From: Meloidogyne chitwoodi
Lineage: Eukaryota; Nematoda; Chromadorea; Rhabditida; Meloidogynidae
NCBI GenBank assembly: GCA_015183035.1
Contig: JACZZP010000017.1
Span: 1,364,001-1,428,000 of the forward strand
DNA: 64,000 nucleotides
Reading direction: 5' to 3'
In this document: in pieces, positions 58,864-64,000 of the stretch
How positions within the stretch are numbered: position 1 is the stretch's first letter
Layout: each line of letters starts with the position of its first letter
Notes under the pieces: model-generated
Databases searched by the model: none
Told to the model about the DNA's origin: nothing
Seen by the model: the letters and a program-made list of their open reading frames with translations, nothing else
Made by a program: the position numbers and the translations under genes

Positions 58864-60486
58864 ATTAATTAATTAATTAAATAAATAAATAAATAAATTA
58901 ATTAATTAATAATTATTTAAAACCTTCAAAGAAAACAATTTTAGCTAATCCATTAATTTCTTTTTTATTTTTTTCTTCTATAATATTTATTTTATTTGTT
59001 TTTTGATTATTTAATAATTTTAATTTAATTTTATCATCATTTTGTTTATTAATATTTTTATTATTTTTTTCAATTTTATTTTTAATTATTTTTAAATTAT
59101 TTTCTTTTTGTTGTTTTTGTTGAAATAAATTATTTAAATTATTTGTTTCATTTATTATTTTATTATTTAAATTATTATTAGCTAATTTTAAACTAAAATC
59201 ACTTAATCGCAAAGTTGGCCTTTTATTATTTTTCTTTAAAAAATAAAATTAAAAATTATTTTTTAAATTAATTAATTAAATAAAACCTTTGTTTTTTTAA
59301 CAAAAATAATTTTAAAATTATCTTCTTTTTTTAAAAAATTATTTTTTTCTTTTAAATTTAAATTATTTTCAATTTCTTCACAAATAATTGGAAATTTTTT
59401 ATTAAAAATTGATTTTTGCATTTTTATATAAAATTTAGTTGTATTTAATCCACATTCATTATTCATTTTTTTAATAAGACAAAGATTTTGTTCAGAAATA
59501 AATGTTTGAATTATACAAGAATAATTATTATTATTATTTATTTTATTATTATTATTACAATTTAATCTGTTAATTAATTAAAAATAATTAAAAAAAAGAG
59601 AAATTAGATTTTTATTTAAAAAATACTTTATTTGGAAAGAATATTTATTTAATTTTTAAATTATTTTAAGAAAATATTTTTTATTTAATAATAAGCTAAA
59701 TTGTTTCACACATTTTTATGAAAATTCTAAAAGTAAAAATTTTATTTTGAATTTAATGGAAAACTCCAAATTTTTTAAATATTTTTTTATGCTTAGATTA
59801 ATATAATTAATTATATATTAATTATTATTTACATTTCCTCTAAATGATTTATTAAATTTATTTATAATTTATATAATTAATTTAATTTTACCTGCAATTA
59901 TTAATAATATTTTGATCATTATTATTAAAATAACAATTATTATTATTATTTGATAAATTTAATTTAAATTGATTATTATTAATATTTCCTAATATTTTTC
60001 CAATACATTTACGATATAATAATAAATTTAAACGTTCAATATTAGCATTTGGAGAACATAAAAATTGTATAGCATTAATTAATTGATTAAGTATTTCTTT
60101 TTGTTTAATAGATCCACAGGTTGATATATAACCAGCAAAACAAGGCAAAACATTTTTATATGCACTTGAAAATATTTTTTTAAATAAAACTTAATTATTT
60201 TAAAATAATATGAAAATAAATTAATTTTTTTTAATTTTATATAAAAATATTTTTACTTGCAACTTTTATCTAAAAAACTTTTAGTAGAAATTTGAAGCAA
60301 AATTTTAACTAAATTTTGATTTAAAGGTAATTCTATATCTTTTAATGGTTTTAAACATTTTTGTAAAATATTAGAAGAACAATCACCAAAATTATTATTT
60401 AAATTTTGTGTTAAAATTATATTAAATTTAATAAAAATAAATAAAAGAAATAATAAATAATAAAATTTAATTTTATTTAAATTCAT
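58736..60486 (-). CDS. Secreted Cys-containing, Asn/Lys-rich protein
   Basis: Signal peptide MNLNKIKFYYLLFLLFIFIK. Two Cys-spaced helical segments follow: FGDCSSNILQKCLKPLKDIE, then DKSCK|...LPCFAGYISTCGSIKQ and FLCSPNAN, RKCIG, NCYF, and NNCR|LNCN. The pattern C..C...C...C...C resembles nematode-specific secreted modules such as DUF19/T20D4.11-like or CPG4-like, but I cannot decide. After exon 3 (CIIQTF, NLCLIKKMNNECGL, ICEEIEN) the protein becomes an Asn/Lys-rich low-complexity helix (59212-58913) and ends with SPIDQIASPPFIK. The last intron (about 58910-58782) is an (AAAT/TTAA)n microsatellite. Complete; extracellular by prediction. Confidence 0.65.
58796..58915. repeat. (AAAT)n/(TTAA)n microsatellite in an intron
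   Basis: About 120 bp of tandem AAAT units (TAAATAAATAAATAAATAAA) flanked by TTAA units, within the last intron of the preceding minus-strand gene. Confidence 0.85.
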
Positions 60487-61180
60487 TTTTTAAATAAATA
60501 AATAAATATATTTAATTAATTAATTTATTTATTTTTTAATTTATTAATGGATAAAATTAAATTTATAAATATCGGAGACTCAGAGGTCAACTTAAAGTGT
60601 AAACAATAGAAAACAATTTTTATTTGTCTTTTTACTTTATTTTTATAATGAATAAAAAAATAAAAAAAAATTTATATATTAGGTTATTTAAATAAATAAT
60701 ATATATATTTTATTAATTAAGTATATTTTAAATTTTTTATTAATTAACTAATAAATATATTATTATTATTTATTTATTTATTTATTATTTATTTTTTTTA
60801 TAAATTTTATTTTAAATTTTTGTTTATACTTTATTTTTTATTTAAAAATGATGATATATGTATTTATTTATGTATAATTATTTTTTGAATTTATTTAAAA
60901 TTTTTGTTTAATTTTAAATTTCTTTTAAATTATTAAATAATCTAATTATATTATTTTTTATTTTCAAAATTACATTTTTGTCTTGAGAAAAATTAAAGAA
61001 TAAATATATATTTTTTAAGAATTAAACATTAATTAATATCAATATTATATAATTATGTACTAATAAAATAAAAAATAATAATGATAAGACTTTCTTTTTC
61101 GATTGATTAAAAATAGATAAATAAAAAACAAAATTTTATTATAACACTTTTTTAATAAAAATAAAAATATTTTTATAAAA
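60487..61180. other. Intergenic region between divergent genes
   Basis: AT-rich with one less AT-rich patch at 60571-60615; no gene. Presumed bidirectional promoter. Confidence 0.5.
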
Positions 61181-61919
61181 ATGTTTATTTTTCCTTTATC
61201 TAATATTTCTATTGGCGATCTTCTTTTCTTTTATAAAGCCAAAATAAAACAACAAAATAATAATAATAATGATGATATTAAAATGAGAGAAGCAATAAGT
61301 GCTAGTTCATTTAATTATTCAAATACTTTTCATGTTGCAATTATTGTAAATGAACAAAATGGAAATATTTTACATGCATCTAAAAATGGAGTTATTATTC
61401 AAGTAAATATTTTCTAAAAATATTTTTTAATTTTTATTTAAATAGAATATAGAAGATGCTCTTAAAGATTTAAGTCCAGAATATGCAGAATTATGTCAAG
61501 TAAAACTTAAAAAAGAATGGAAAAATGCTGCTGTAAATTGGGCATTAAAACAATTGGGTAGTGGATATAATGATCTTTTCTCACCTAATTGTATAAATTC
61601 TGAAGGAAAAAGAGCATTCTATTGTTGTCAACTTGTCGGTTTCTTTTTAAAATTATTTTTGGACAAACATTTTTATTTTTTATTATAATTCAGTAAAAGC
61701 TTATGCAGAAACAAATGAGGAAAACAAAGGTGTTAGTCCTTTTCCCAAGCATGAATTAAACTTTCTTGACTCTAACGGAGAGATGATCCAATTTTGGATT
61801 GATTATTATCGGTAAATAAGTTAACAAGTTTTTTAATTTAAAATTTTAATAGTAAACTTTCACCTCAAAATACTCATCCACCACAAGGACAATCAGGATC
61901 ACATCCAAGTGTAAGGTAA
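61181..61919 (+). CDS. Permuted papain-like amidase/hydrolase of the YaeF/YiiX (C92) type
   Basis: Four exons in exact phase: 61181-61402, 61446-61638, 61694-61811, 61853-61919. The permuted NlpC/P60-like order is visible: ISIGDLLFFYK (GDllf motif), FHVAIIVNEQNG with the catalytic His, ILHASKNGVII, then ALKQLGSGYNDLFSPNC and RAFYCCQLVVKAY with the catalytic Cys (YCxELv-type). A C-terminal ELNFLDSNGEMIQFWIDYYR matches the family end, followed by a Pro/Gln/Ser tail (PQNTHPPQGQSGSHPS). No signal peptide, so probably intracellular. The family is related to cysteine peptidase/amidase enzymes; the eukaryotic substrate is unknown. The CDS may not end at 61919: a strong donor AGT|GTAAGG lies six bases before the stop (see findings). 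Confidence 0.8.
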
Positions 61920-62631
61920 TTTTGAAAGGGATCATTGCAAATAACTTGGAAAGAATATAAAATCATAAAAAAGTGCTCTAGAGATACATAAATGACATAA
62001 AGTGTTGGGTGAGGTAATAACGATTTAAAATTTCACCAACGTTAAAATTTTTCATGTTTTAAATGTTTGAATTTCGATCCATAATCGAAAAGCTTATTCT
62101 GGAATCGTTTTAACTAAAATACCTTTAAAAATCTCTAGAATCTTAAAAATTATAAAAAATCAAAATCAAAAATTTTTATTGTTCGTACTCTGAACCTACT
62201 ACCCTGAAAGTGCTCACTCTGAAATGGTTACTCTTAATCGGCGACTCTGAAACGGCTACTCTGAAAGGACCCATACCCTATACCCTTTGGTTTTAGACCA
62301 AATGTGATGGACAAAATAGACAAAGGATAATATTGGACGAAATGGTCTGTCGACTGACAGCGAAACCAATTCATGCGACAAAATGGGCTTTAACTAGATT
62401 CTTTTAAATTTTGATTTTCACTATTTGAGTCCAAACAATAATTTATTTTTAGGTTTAATTTTTTAGTGTCAGATTTATCTAAACGTTTAACTTCGCTTTC
62501 TAATAAATGATCCCTTTCTGACTTTTCCTTTTAGTATTTTTATTTATCCAAAACTTTAAATTTTCTTCCAACGTATTATTTCTTTATCATCGTCAAGTTG
62601 TTAATCAATGGAAATTCATTTTATTGTTTTA
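61920..62631. other. Spacer or intron with MITE-like ends and an 18-bp periodic repeat
   Basis: GAAAGGGATCATT at 61924-61936 is the reverse complement of AATGATCCCTTTC at 62507-62519, suggesting a small inverted-repeat element, although no target duplication is seen. Inside, at 62200-62275, the phrase CTCTGAAAxGGCTACT recurs about five times with drift (period about 18). No coding sequence. Confidence 0.5.
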
Positions 62632-62710
62632 GAAACTACGTTCATCACCTTTTCTTAATTGTGTTGCAGTTAAATTTCTTTATGAATTTGTCGAGAACCA
62701 TATAGATCGA

Positions 62711-63989
<1,279 letters not shown>

Positions 63990-64000
63990 TAATTAAAGAA

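Overview
The window is nuclear DNA from a very AT-rich nematode, most likely a root-knot nematode of the Meloidogyne type. Evidence: multi-exon genes with roughly 40-60 nt AT-rich introns bounded by GT..AG, ShK-type cysteine domains, a serpentine (Sr) chemoreceptor, a DAF-4-like receptor, a nematode-style UDP-glycosyltransferase, a ground-like/proline-rich secreted protein, and many small lysine/asparagine-rich secreted proteins. No rRNA, CRISPR, operon-like bacterial gene or confident tRNA is seen. Species assignment is inference. Exon edges were read by eye and are approximate unless a base is given.

Layout. 1-1.4 kb (-): secreted protein with two ShK domains and an M13-peptidase-like N-terminal segment, cut by the window edge. 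2.5-4.7 kb and 9.1-10.7 kb (+): two paralogous secreted proteins of unknown function; the first carries a frameshift and a mariner-type MITE in an intron. Between them, 6.5-8.3 kb (+), lies an MPP10 (U3 snoRNP) gene and a small hAT-type MITE. 11.9-13.2 kb (+): secreted Gly/Ser/Tyr- and Pro-rich protein. 14.7-17.5 kb (+): SLC6 transporter. 17.9-18.2 kb (+): small secreted His-rich protein. 18.4-20.7 kb (-): UGT. 21.0-22.9 kb: a 1-kb perfect palindrome followed directly by a hAT-type MITE. 23.0-24.4 kb (-): carbonyl reductase-like SDR. 25-27.3 kb (+): a small basic protein and a secreted repeat protein with a frameshift. 27.3-33.2 kb: gene-poor DNA holding a Merlin-type DNA transposon relic. 33.3-36.3 kb (+): TGF-beta/activin type II receptor kinase (DAF-4-like). 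37.1-38.5 kb (-): Sr-type GPCR. 39.3-50.4 kb (-): one giant unknown secreted protein gene, split by an intron of about 3.6 kb filled with GC-richer minisatellite and inverted repeats. 51.6-53.4 kb (+): secreted Lys/Glu- and Gly-rich protein. 53.9-55.2 and 56.2-58.2 kb (-): tandem pepsin-fold proteins that have lost both catalytic Asp motifs. 58.7-60.5 kb (-): secreted Cys/Asn-rich protein. 61.2-61.9 kb (+): permuted papain-like (YiiX/C92) amidase. 62.7 kb to the end (+): ALDH9-type aldehyde dehydrogenase with a Merlin-like element sitting exactly on a splice donor.

The genes do not form one pathway. Housekeeping genes (MPP10, ALDH, SDR, UGT, SLC6, DAF-4-like) alternate with fast-evolving secreted proteins, often as tandem paralogues, and with non-autonomous cut-and-paste DNA elements whose target-site duplications can still be read. 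The most unusual structures are the 357-bp-arm palindrome, the intronic hairpin minisatellite, the paired pseudo-aspartyl proteases, and the Merlin insertion that duplicated a 5' splice site.
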